Shown in pieces: positions 7,967-16,361 of a stretch of DNA of 19,203 nt (positions are counted from its first letter, which is position 1; each line of letters begins with the position of its first letter). The stretch comes from CBDHDN01 sp965261585 (lineage in GTDB: Bacteria; Pseudomonadota; Alphaproteobacteria; UBA6615): assembly GCA_965261585.1 (NCBI GenBank), contig CBDHDN010000026.1, forward strand, positions 1 to 19,203, written 5' to 3'. The notes under the pieces are model-generated. The model saw only the letters and a program-made list of their open reading frames with translations. It ran no database searches and was not told the DNA's origin. Made by a program: the position numbers and the translations under genes.

Positions 7967-8053
7967 ATGAAAAATAAGGCGGGATATTCGGACCTGGCGC
8001 TACCGGCATGCTCGGCGCCAGCGGCGATTGACCATGCCGGGGCGCCGCGCTAA
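7967..8053 (+). CDS. Possible 28-residue leader ORF upstream of the MlaC/Sel1 chimera
   Basis: ATG at 7967 follows GGGAA with 6-nt spacing and opens a 28-codon frame (MKNKAGYSDL...GAPR) ending in TAA 10 bp before the start at 8064. No similarity is recognised. It overlaps two mutually exclusive hairpins (7994-8021 and 8003-8040), so it could be a leader peptide. It could equally be a chance ORF. Confidence 0.25.
   Translation: MKNKAGYSDLALPACSAPAAIDHAGAPR
7994..8040 (+). promoter_or_regulatory. Two competing hairpins in the leader of the gene at 8064
   Basis: CTGGCGC (7994-8000) can pair with GCGCCAG (8015-8021). CCGGCATG (8003-8010), which lies in the loop of that hairpin, can pair perfectly with CATGCCGG (8033-8040). 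The two stems exclude one another, or form a pseudoknot. No T-run follows. Regulatory meaning is inference; high GC alone makes such pairs fairly common. Confidence 0.3.
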
Positions 8054-8063
8054 AGGGTAGCGC

Positions 8064-9226
8064 ATGATCAACCGACGCACATTGCTGTTCGTCCCGCTGG
8101 CCGTGGTCATGGCCCTGGCGCCGCTGCCGGCGCGCGCCATTACCGCCACCGGCGCCGTCGCCCATGTCGAGGCGCTGACCGACCAGGCCATCACGACGCT
8201 GCAGCGCAGCGATCTGACGATGGAGCAGCGCGAGGTCGCGTTCCGCCGAATCCTGCGGCAGGGCTTTGGCGTGGACTTCATCGGCCGGTTCGTGCTTGGC
8301 AGGGCTTGGGCCAAGGCGACGCCGGAGCAGCAGGCCGACTATCTGGCGCTGTTCGGCGAGTTCCTCGTGAAGACCAGTGCCAAGCGCCTCGGCGGTTTCT
8401 CGGGCGAAACCCTGACGGTCGTCGGCACCAAGGAGAGTTCGCAGACCGTGATCGTCCAGACGCGCCTCGACCGCCCCGGCGCCTCGCCCGTCGAGGCCGG
8501 CTGGCAGGCCTTCCAGCGCGGCGATTTCGCCGCGGCCCGTGCTGCCTGGCAGCCGCTCGCCAAGGCCGGCGATGCGCCCGCCCAGTTCAACCTGGGCGTC
8601 ATGTTCGACGAGGGCTGGGGCATGGCCGTCGACCATGGGCGCGCCCGTGGCCTGTGGCAGGAGGCGGCGGAGCAGGGTCATGTGCGGGCCCAGCACAACT
8701 TGGCCCTGTTGCACATCGCCGGCGATGACGGGGCGCAGGATTTCGCCCAGGCGGTCTTCTGGTTGAAGCAGGCTGCGGACCAGGGCTTTGCCCGCTCCCA
8801 GTACTCGTTGGCCAAGATGTACGCCGACGGCCTTGGCGTGGCGCGCGACGACGATGCGGCGTTCAGTCTGTTTCTCGCCGCCGGCGAGGCCGGCTTCGCG
8901 CGGGCCCAGTACAATCTCGGCAAGATGTTCCGCGACGGCCGCGGCACCGAGGACGACGCGGCCCAGTCGATCGCTTGGTTCCGGCGCGCCGCCGAGCAGG
9001 GCTACGCCAAGGCGCAGTACCGCCTGGCAGCGCGCTATGCCGGCGGCCATGACGTCGATGCAGATGTCCTCGAGGCCCTGAAATGGGCGACACTGGCGGC
9101 GCGTCAGGGCCATCCGCCGGCGGTCGAGTTGCGCGGCGCGCTGGCCGCCGCGGCCGGCGCCGATGTGGCCGCCGAGGCGGCGAGGCTGGTCGACGGTTTC
9201 ACGATCGTGCCGGCCGCGCCGGCGCG

Positions 9227-9230
<4 letters not shown>
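8064..9230 (+). CDS. Chimera of truncated MlaC-like domain and Sel1-repeat domain
   Basis: A 388-residue secreted protein. Residues 1-25 are a signal peptide (ends LPARA). Residues ~26-143 match the N-terminal two thirds of an MlaC/Ttg2D phospholipid-binding protein (ILRQGFGVDFIGRFVLGRAW, EFLVKTSAKRLGGFSGETL). At residue 143 (SPV) the MlaC sequence stops and, from EAGWQAFQRGDF, a Sel1-like TPR domain runs to the end with about five or six repeats (such as APAQFNLGVMFDEGWG, RAQHNLALLHIAGD, RSQYSLAKMYADGLGV). The same two halves exist as separate complete genes at 10675 and 11319. The missing part of MlaC (about 60 C-terminal residues including the VIDVSVGGLSL strand region) helps form the lipid pocket, so lipid binding may be lost. 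The stop overlaps the GTG start of mlaA (GTGA, 9227-9230). Confidence 0.88.
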
Positions 9231-10525
<1,295 letters not shown>

Positions 10526-10536
10526 CCGGCCCGGCA

Positions 10537-10560
10537 CGCCGGGTCTGATTCGACCCGGCG
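10537..10560. other. 9-bp perfect hairpin between mlaA and mlaC
   Basis: CGCCGGGTC (10537-10545) and GACCCGGCG (10552-10560) form a perfect stem with the 6-base loop TGATTC, 12 bp after the mlaA stop. On the plus strand it is followed by CCTCGAAAAAG, not a T-run, so it is not a classical intrinsic terminator. It may protect the mRNA 3' end or act as a Rho-linked or partial terminator within the cluster. Confidence 0.45.
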
Positions 10561-10674
10561 GCCTCGAAAAAGATTAACGAATTAGTGCTCTGATCCGCTC
10601 AGCGCGCGGGTCGTGCGCCACGTGGGCACCCGTGCCGCGGGGCCGCGCCTCGGATAGACCGGAGCTAGCAGGGC

Positions 10675-11295
10675 TTGCTGCCTCGACCTCGCATCCTGAG
10701 CCTCGTGCCGCCGTTGGCGGTGGTGCTGCTGTGGGCGGCGCAGGCAACGGCGGCCTCCAGCGAAGGCGCCGCCGACCACGTTCGGGGCCTGGCGGCTGAG
10801 GCGCTGGTCGTGCTGGGGCAGCCGAATCTGACCGTCAGCGAGCGCGAAGCGGCGTTGCGCCCGGTGCTGCGTGACGGCCTCGACCTGGGCCACATCGGCC
10901 GGTTCGCGCTTGGCAGACGCTGGAACGAAGCGACGGCGGCGCAGCGCTCGGTCTACACCGACCTGTTCAGCGAGTTCGTCATCAAGACGACGGCGAAGCG
11001 CCTGGGCGGCTTTGTCGGCGAGAATTTTGAGATCCTCAGCGTCAAGACCGTCGGCGACGACGACGTCCTGGTGCTGTCGCAGACCAAGCGCCAGGGCAGC
11101 TCGCCCGTCGTGACTGCCTGGCGCGTGCGGCAGGTCGGCGGCCGGCACAGGGTCATCGATGTCTCGGTGGGCGGCCTGAGCCTGGCGCGTACGCGCCGTC
11201 AGGAGTTCGCGGCACTGACGCGGAAACAGGGGATCGAGGGGCTGCTGCAGGTCCTGCGTGCCCGCATTGGCCGCCTGACGGTCGCGGCCAACTAG
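10675..11295 (+). CDS. mlaC: MlaC/Ttg2D-family periplasmic phospholipid-binding protein
   Basis: A 206-residue protein, normal length for the family, that would carry phospholipids from MlaA across the periplasm to the MlaFED inner-membrane complex. The TTG start at 10675 is chosen because it has GGAG at good spacing and opens a convincing signal peptide (PPLAVVLLWAAQATA). Typical MlaC blocks follow: VLRDGLDLGHIGRFALGRRW, LFSEFVIKTTAKRLGGFVGE, SPVVTAWRVRQVGGRHRVID and SVGGLSLARTRRQEF. Unlike the copy at 8064 this one is complete. It lies 149 bp after mlaA and 23 bp before the Sel1 gene. mlaA next to mlaC is a known alphaproteobacterial arrangement. The MlaFED genes are not in this window. Confidence 0.9.
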   Translation: MLPRPRILSLVPPLAVVLLWAAQATAASSEGAADHVRGLAAEALVVLGQPNLTVSEREAALRPVLRDGLDLGHIGRFALGRRWNEATAAQRSVYTDLFSEFVIKTTAKRLGGFVGENFEILSVKTVGDDDVLVLSQTKRQGSSPVVTAWRVRQVGGRHRVIDVSVGGLSLARTRRQEFAALTRKQGIEGLLQVLRARIGRLTVAAN

Positions 11296-11318
11296 AAGCC
11301 GAGAGTGGAGATTTGGTC

Positions 11319-12152
11319 ATGAAGATGGGTTCGCTTGCCGGTGCCTGGCGGTGCTTTTTCGCCGTCGGTCTGATCGTCGCCGGCGTGACGGCCGGTGGCC
11401 CGGCCCGCGCCGATTTCGAGGCTGGCTGGCAGGCCTTCCAGCGCGGCGACTTCCTGCAGGCCCACGCCATGTGGCGCTCGCTGGCCGAGTCCGGCGACCC
11501 ACAGGCGCAGTACAATCTTGGCGTCCTCTATGACGAGGGCCGTGGGGTCGAGGGCGATCCTGTGCAGGCCGCGGCCTGGTGGCGCCGCGCTGCCGCGCAG
11601 GGGCACGCCAGCGCTCAGCACAACTTGGCGCTACTGCACATGGCCGGCGACACCGGCGAGCAAGACCTGGAGCAGGCGGCCAACTGGCTTGCGGTGGCGG
11701 CGTCCCAGGGCTTTGCGCCATCTCAGTACTTCCTGGGCGAAATGTATGCCAGCGGCTTCGGCGTGCCGGCCGATGACCGCCGAGCCTTCCGCCTGCTGCT
11801 GGCCGCCGGCGAGGCCGGCATCGCCGGTGCCCAGTATCGCGTCGGCGAGATGTTCGGCGCCGGCCGCGGCACGCGGTCCGACCCGGCAATGTCGGTCGCC
11901 TGGTTGCAGCGCGCCGCTCATCAGGGCTCGGCCAAGGCACAGCACTCGCTCGCCGTGCGCTATGCGTCGGGTGGCGACGCCGGCGATCCGGTCGAGGCGC
12001 TGAAGTGGGCAACTCTGGCGGTCCGCCAGGGGCACGGCCCGGCGATCGCCTTGCATCAGACATTGCGCGCCGACGCCACGGCGGCGCAAATTGCGGTTGC
12101 CGAAGGTCAGGCTCAGGACTTCGTTGCGGTGCCGGCTGGCGGTCGGCCGTAA
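11319..12152 (+). CDS. Sel1-repeat (SLR/TPR-like) secreted protein
   Basis: A 277-residue protein with signal peptide (residues 1-31, ending GGPARA) followed by a helical solenoid of about six Sel1-like repeats, such as PQAQYNLGVLYDEGRGV, ASAQHNLALLHMAGD, PSQYFLGEMYASGFGV and KAQHSLAVRYASGGD. Such proteins scaffold protein-protein contacts; a partner here is unknown. The ATG at 11319 is preferred over in-frame TTG 11313 because GTGGAG precedes it by 8 nt. It is closely related to residues 144-388 of the chimera at 8064: both begin EAGWQAFQRGDF and share most repeat sequences. It follows mlaC by 23 bp, so an envelope or periplasmic role linked to MlaC is likely but not shown. Confidence 0.88.
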   Translation: MKMGSLAGAWRCFFAVGLIVAGVTAGGPARADFEAGWQAFQRGDFLQAHAMWRSLAESGDPQAQYNLGVLYDEGRGVEGDPVQAAAWWRRAAAQGHASAQHNLALLHMAGDTGEQDLEQAANWLAVAASQGFAPSQYFLGEMYASGFGVPADDRRAFRLLLAAGEAGIAGAQYRVGEMFGAGRGTRSDPAMSVAWLQRAAHQGSAKAQHSLAVRYASGGDAGDPVEALKWATLAVRQGHGPAIALHQTLRADATAAQIAVAEGQAQDFVAVPAGGRP

Positions 12153-12189
12153 CGGCGCGGTCGGCCGGCCCGGCGCAACGGAGCCGCCG

Positions 12190-13329
12190 ATGGCCGCCGA
12201 CAAGACTGCCACTCAGCCGCACTTTCGCTTCTTCGACAACCGCGAGAAGTATCTGCTGTTCGTCACCACCTGCTCCGAGAAATGGGCGGTGGCCGAACGT
12301 GTCGGGCGGGAGTTCGACCACATCCGGCCGCGGCCACCGGCGCTCAGGGTGTTCGACGCCGGCATGGGCGATGCCACGGTGCTGACGCGGGTCATGCGCA
12401 ACATGCATTGCCGCTTTCCCACGGTGCCGTTTGTCGTCGTCGGCAAGGAGATCAGCCTCGAGGATGTGCGCCTCAGCCTCGACAAGATGGCCGACCGCCT
12501 GTTCGAGCATCCGCAGACCGTCCTGGTCGTCACGAACCTCTATTATGTCGAATCGCCGTGGCTACAGCCGCGGAAGTCCGAGGCGGCAGCCAGCATCAAC
12601 TGGTCCGAGATCGCGCTCGAAGGCGGCACGGCGCACGAGTTCGACGAGCAGATCAAGGGCCTGCAGACCCTGCTGCACGAGGGCTGGCAGACCCGCACCA
12701 GCGCCAAGACCGGCAACCCGCTGTACGAGCGCCCGTCGGTGCTCGTGCTCTATCGGGCCGACCAGCGCTTCGTGCTCGACCGTGTCATTCCGCGTCCTGG
12801 CGACGGCCAGGCCGACTACGACTTGGTCATCGCTTCGCAGCCCTATCGGGCCCGCCTCGACGCCGCATTCAAGGTGGAAAAGGTGCTGGCACCGCTCGCC
12901 CAGGCGCTCGGCCCCGGCGGCCGCATGATCGTCATTCAGTCGACCGGCCGCGATCCCGGCATGGACATCATCCGCAAGGTCTGGCCCGACGAGAACCCGT
13001 TTCAGACCCCGGCGCCGGAGCTCGTAGCGACGCTGCACGACGTCCTGACCGACACGCCGCGGCTCTATTGCGAGCCGTTCGACCACGACCATTCCCTGTT
13101 TTGCTACCACCTGCATGCGATGCCCGACGAGGTCGGCAGCAGCATCGGCACGTCGACCCTGATGGCCGCGTGGAACGCCGCCGTATCGGCGATCGCGAGC
13201 TCACCGACGCGCTCAGCCAGGGCCACTACCTCGACGCCACCAGCGAGGTCCTGCGCAAGCACAAGGGCCTGTGGTTCCTCGACGAATCCTTCGTCGTCTC
13301 CTGCCGGCGCGATTGAGCTGTTTCCCTGA
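12190..13329 (+). CDS. Class I SAM-dependent methyltransferase-like protein, C-terminus frameshifted
   Basis: The ATG at 12190 has CGGAG 7 nt upstream. The protein is cytosolic with a Rossmann-type SAM site: ALRVFDAGMGDATVLTRVMR (motif I) and the later LAQALGPGGRMIVIQSTGRD (post-motif strand typical of methyltransferases). Substrate unknown. The reading frame is good through HAMPDEVGSSIGTSTLMAAW, but around 13170-13185 protein-like sequence moves to another frame, where IGDRELTDALSQGHYLDATS and KGLWFLDESFVVSCRRD end at 13316. In the frame as given, the tail after about residue 330 is Ser/Thr/Ala/Arg-rich nonsense to 13329. A single missing base restores a ~375-residue protein. It lies 37 bp downstream of the Sel1 gene, so it is probably the last gene of that transcript. 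The shift may be a real mutation or a sequencing error. Confidence 0.75.
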   Translation: MAADKTATQPHFRFFDNREKYLLFVTTCSEKWAVAERVGREFDHIRPRPPALRVFDAGMGDATVLTRVMRNMHCRFPTVPFVVVGKEISLEDVRLSLDKMADRLFEHPQTVLVVTNLYYVESPWLQPRKSEAAASINWSEIALEGGTAHEFDEQIKGLQTLLHEGWQTRTSAKTGNPLYERPSVLVLYRADQRFVLDRVIPRPGDGQADYDLVIASQPYRARLDAAFKVEKVLAPLAQALGPGGRMIVIQSTGRDPGMDIIRKVWPDENPFQTPAPELVATLHDVLTDTPRLYCEPFDHDHSLFCYHLHAMPDEVGSSIGTSTLMAAWNAAVSAIASSPTRSARATTSTPPARSCASTRACGSSTNPSSSPAGAIELFP

Positions 13330-13572
13330 CACCGCCAGTCTGAAACCGCCCATGATCTGAACCCCCGGTTCGAGGCCGTGGAGTCCCATTTGTATCGGCT
13401 GCCCGTCTCGCTCCCGGGCTCCGACCGTCGTATTGCCGTTTTGCGGCTTGCCGGCATCCGGTTTCCTTGCGAGCCTGCAGCGAGCCGTCCGATGAGCTCC
13501 GGATCGCATCCGGGCTTTGCATCTCTGCCTCTGGGTCCGAGTGGTCGACCTTCCTGCATCCGAGCCCGCCGC
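13330..13572. other. Non-coding stretch between methyltransferase and AEC genes
   Basis: About 243 bp with no recognised gene. The frame of the AEC gene is open back to 13378, but the peptide is not protein-like. A short dyad CCGGAT-CGC-ATCCGG is at 13499-13513. No clear promoter or terminator was seen. Given the nearby insertion sequences it may be remnant DNA. Confidence 0.4.
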
Positions 13573-14505
13573 GTGAGTCCGATTGTCGACATCGCGCTGC
13601 CGGTGTTCGCGATCATGCTCGCCGGCTACATCGCCGGCCGCACGAACCTGCTGGGCGAGGCCAGTTCGTACGCGCTCAACGCCTTCGTCTACTGGTTCGC
13701 GCTGCCGCCGCTGTTGTTCCTGGCGACCGCGCAGGTACCGCTCGACCGCATCGTCAATCTGCCCTTCATCGCGTCGTTCGGCGGCGGCCTCGTTGCGACC
13801 TTCATCATCGCCCTTGCGGTCGCGCGCGTGGCCTACCCAGTGCGCGGCCCGGCGGCGACCCTGCACGGCCTGAGCGCCGTCTTCGCCAACACCGGCTACA
13901 TGGGCATCCCGCTGTTCCTCGCCGCGTTCGGCAGTGACGGGGCTCTGCCGGCGGTCGTCGCGACGGTCGTCAACGCGGTGTTCGTCATCGGCTTTGGCGC
14001 GGTGCTCGTCGAGCTCGGCGTCAACCGGGCGAGCGGGGCGGCGGCCGTCGGGCGCCAGCTGTCGCTGACGCTCGTCAGGAATCCGCTGGTCGTCGCACCC
14101 ATTGCCGGGCTCGCCTGGTCCGCCGCGGGCGTGCCGCTGCCGCGCTTCGCCGAGAACTTCGCAACAATTCTCGGCGCTGCGGCCGGTCCGTGCGCGCTGT
14201 TCGCCATGGGCCTGTTCCTCGTCGGCAAGCCCTTGCGCGCCGGCCTCGGCGAGGTCGGCTGGGTGGTCTTCCTGAAGCTCGCCGTCAATCCGTTGCTGGT
14301 GTGGCTGCTCGCGCGCTTCGTCTTCGACCTCGATGCCGAGTACACCCGCGGCGCCGTGCTGCTGTCGGCGCTGCCGACCGGTGCGCTCGTCTTCGTCGTG
14401 GCCCAGCGCTATGATGTCTACGTCCAGCGCAGCTCGGCCATCATCCTGATATCGACGCTGGTTTCCGTGGTCACGGTGTCGGCGTTGCTGTTCGTCTTCG
14501 CGTGA
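13573..14505 (+). CDS. AEC-family (auxin efflux carrier-like) transporter
   Basis: A 310-residue, very hydrophobic protein with about ten membrane segments, normal length for the family (bile/arsenite/riboflavin transporter fold). Diagnostic pieces are the N-terminal IVDIALPVFAIMLAGYIAGR, the family-typical HGLSAVFANTGYMGIPLFLA and the C-terminal VFLKLAVNPLLVWLLARFVF, followed by SALPTGALVFVVAQRYDVY. Members export or import small carboxylates (malate, malonate) or auxin-like acids; the substrate here is unknown. The GTG start at 13573 is chosen because homology-like sequence begins at once; the in-frame extension back to 13378 (MESHLYRLP...) has no membrane character. The stop lies 35 bp before the ATG of the next gene and overlaps a possible GTG start at 14502. 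Confidence 0.92.
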   Translation: MSPIVDIALPVFAIMLAGYIAGRTNLLGEASSYALNAFVYWFALPPLLFLATAQVPLDRIVNLPFIASFGGGLVATFIIALAVARVAYPVRGPAATLHGLSAVFANTGYMGIPLFLAAFGSDGALPAVVATVVNAVFVIGFGAVLVELGVNRASGAAAVGRQLSLTLVRNPLVVAPIAGLAWSAAGVPLPRFAENFATILGAAAGPCALFAMGLFLVGKPLRAGLGEVGWVVFLKLAVNPLLVWLLARFVFDLDAEYTRGAVLLSALPTGALVFVVAQRYDVYVQRSSAIILISTLVSVVTVSALLFVFA

Positions 14506-14540
14506 GTAAGGCGTTGGTGGTGCAGCTGAAGAGGGAACGA

Positions 14541-15509
14541 ATGGAGCTGAAACTCGAACAGGCGGATTTCTGGGCGCCGCCCCTGGCCGCCGTCGCCGGC
14601 GCCGTCGAGGCCGGGCTGAAGGCCAACTACGCCGACGCCCGGGTCGAGGTGCGGCCATGCCCCGATCTGCGCGACATCGGCTGCGCGTTTGCCGGGCTCG
14701 GCGGGGCGCCGCTGCTGATCGAGATCGGCGGCGAGCCTTATGCCCACAACCCGAAATATCGCGAGGATGCGACGTTCGACATGGCCGAAATCGCCGCCGC
14801 CTGCGGGGTGCCGGACGCGCGCATGATCGGCGCCGGCTTTCCGTCGCTCAAGGCGACCGGCGGCCGCTGCGGCGAGCTGATGCCGTGCCTTGCACTGGGC
14901 GGCCCGACGGCCAGCAAGATTGCCCGCGTCGGCCGCGAGCACAAGGAGTGCATCGTCGAGGACTACCCGTCGCTGCTGCATGGCGGGCTCGGCAATCTGT
15001 ACGCCTGCGCCGGCACGAGAGACGACGTGCTCGCCATCACCGTTCGCCACCGCACCGGTGACGAGCCGTCCTTCACCCAGACCATTCGCAAGGCCCTGGC
15101 CGATATCCCCGGCGTTGGCGGCGCGCGGCAGCTCGGCATGGGCGGCGTCTTCACGGTCGACAAGGGCCAGGTGCGCGCCCACGTCTCGCCCGACTACGAC
15201 TGCATTCCCTTCGAGTATTACGATACCGAGCGCGACGAGGTGATGCGCCAGGACTTCCTGCAGTTCTACGAGGGCATGGGCCCGGATTTGATGTGCATGG
15301 GCATCGCCTGGACCGGCGACCCCACGGACGGCGCCCTGCACCTGCGCCCGTCGCACGAGCACACCCACTTCTTCAGCACCGCCGGCCGGGCCGAGGCCGG
15401 CCACTACCACTACGACGTGACGCCCGACATCGTCGAATACACCGGCTACTTCCACCTGGCCGAACGCATCGTCCGCGTCAACGACGCCTACGCCGCGCTC
15501 GGCAAATAG
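14541..15509 (+). CDS. DUF1907 / C11orf54 (PTD012)-like putative metal-dependent ester hydrolase
   Basis: A 322-residue cytosolic protein clearly related to human C11orf54. Shared features include the opening LEQADFWAPPLAAVAGAVEA, the middle IEIGGEPY, KALADIPGVGGARQLGMGGV with the following FTVDKGQVRAHVSPDYDCIP, and the C-terminal block HEHTHFFS (272-279) then GHYHYDVTPDIVEYTGYFHL. In the human structure a zinc ion is held by His residues of this HxHx(n)H block; here H272, H274, H276, H288 and H290 are candidates. The human protein shows esterase activity in vitro; its natural substrate is unsettled. The ATG at 14541 has AGAGGGA upstream and matches the homologue's N-terminus; GTG at 14502 (overlapping the AEC stop as GTGA) is the alternative. 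Probably co-transcribed with the AEC gene. Confidence 0.9.
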   Translation: MELKLEQADFWAPPLAAVAGAVEAGLKANYADARVEVRPCPDLRDIGCAFAGLGGAPLLIEIGGEPYAHNPKYREDATFDMAEIAAACGVPDARMIGAGFPSLKATGGRCGELMPCLALGGPTASKIARVGREHKECIVEDYPSLLHGGLGNLYACAGTRDDVLAITVRHRTGDEPSFTQTIRKALADIPGVGGARQLGMGGVFTVDKGQVRAHVSPDYDCIPFEYYDTERDEVMRQDFLQFYEGMGPDLMCMGIAWTGDPTDGALHLRPSHEHTHFFSTAGRAEAGHYHYDVTPDIVEYTGYFHLAERIVRVNDAYAALGK

Positions 15510-15526
15510 GGCGGGAGTGGCCCCCA

Positions 15527-15553
15527 CCTGACGCTTGGGGAACAAGCGTCAGG
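15527..15553. terminator. 11-bp hairpin between convergent genes, probable bidirectional terminator
   Basis: CCTGACGCTTG (15527-15537) and CAAGCGTCAGG (15543-15553) pair perfectly around the loop GGGAA. It lies between the stops of the DUF1907 gene (15509) and the SDR gene (15563). No T-run follows on either strand, so intrinsic termination is likely weak, but position and symmetry fit a shared terminator or mRNA end stabiliser. Confidence 0.6.
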
Positions 15554-15562
15554 ATCAGACCA

Positions 15563-16324
15563 CTAAAGGCAGCTGCGCCCGCCGTCGGAGTAGAGCTCGT
15601 GTCCGGTGACGTAGCTGGAGGCGCCGGAGGCGAGGAAGATCACCACCCCCACCAGATCCCGCGGGTCCTGGAATCGGCCCATCGGCACGCTGTCCAACAA
15701 CTGCGCCGAGTCGTTGTTCTTGTCGCGGTCGGCCTGGAACATCGGCGTTGCCGTGAAGCCGGGCGCGATCGCGTTCACCTTGATGTTGTACTTCGCCCAC
15801 TCGACGGCCAGCGCCCGGCTCAGCTGGGCCACCGCCGCCTTCGAGGCGTAGTAGGCGCACTGACAATCGGTCTTGACGATGGAGGAGGAGCAGAATGACG
15901 AGATGTTGACGATGCTGCCGCCGCGGCCCTGCTGGATCATCTGCCGGCCGACCGCCTGGTCGACCAGGAACGTGCCCGTCAGGTTGACGTCGATGACCCG
16001 GTTCCAGGTCGCCTCGTCCATCTCCTCGGCCGGTGCCTGGCTGTTGACGCCGGCGCAGTTGACCAGGATGTCGACGCCGCCGAACGCGCCGGCCACCTGA
16101 TCGACCATGGCGCGCACGGCGCCCGCGTCCGTCACGTCGGCCGCGACGGCGACGGCCCGGCCGCCGGCATTGCCGATCGCCGCGGCCGTGCTCTCGGCGC
16201 CGGGTATGTTCTGGTCGACACAGGCGACGTGGGCGCCGGCCTTGGCCAGGCCGCGCGCTAACTCCAGGCCGATGCCCGAAGCGGCCCCGGTGACGATCGC
16301 ACTCTTCTTGCTGACATCGAACAT
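15563..16324 (-). CDS. SDR-family NAD(P)-dependent oxidoreductase
   Basis: A 253-residue classical short-chain dehydrogenase. The nucleotide-binding TGAASGIG is at 12-19; D37 after the second strand favours NAD(H) over NADP(H). NCAG (89-92), N114, the S142/S143 region and YYASK (Y158, K162) complete the catalytic set. The C-terminal VNAIAPGFTATPMFQADRD and YVTGHELYSDGGRSCL (the usual VTG...DGG ending) are intact. The substrate is not predictable. The start at 16324 has GGGAGA upstream. The IS1380-type element begins about 40 bp upstream, so the native promoter may have been disrupted or replaced. Converges on the DUF1907 gene with a hairpin between. Confidence 0.93.
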   Translation of the reverse strand: MFDVSKKSAIVTGAASGIGLELARGLAKAGAHVACVDQNIPGAESTAAAIGNAGGRAVAVAADVTDAGAVRAMVDQVAGAFGGVDILVNCAGVNSQAPAEEMDEATWNRVIDVNLTGTFLVDQAVGRQMIQQGRGGSIVNISSFCSSSIVKTDCQCAYYASKAAVAQLSRALAVEWAKYNIKVNAIAPGFTATPMFQADRDKNNDSAQLLDSVPMGRFQDPRDLVGVVIFLASGASSYVTGHELYSDGGRSCL

Positions 16325-16361
16325 GCTCAGGTCTCCCTTGTTTCCTCCCGGGATGGCTAGC

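Noticed and set aside
10537..10570. Hairpin after mlaA as a classical intrinsic terminator
   Set aside because: It is followed by CCTCGAAAAAG, not by a T-run on the plus strand.
13378..13572. Upstream in-frame extension of the AEC gene (start at 13378)
   Set aside because: The added 65 residues are not membrane-like, and family length (~310 residues) fits the GTG at 13573.
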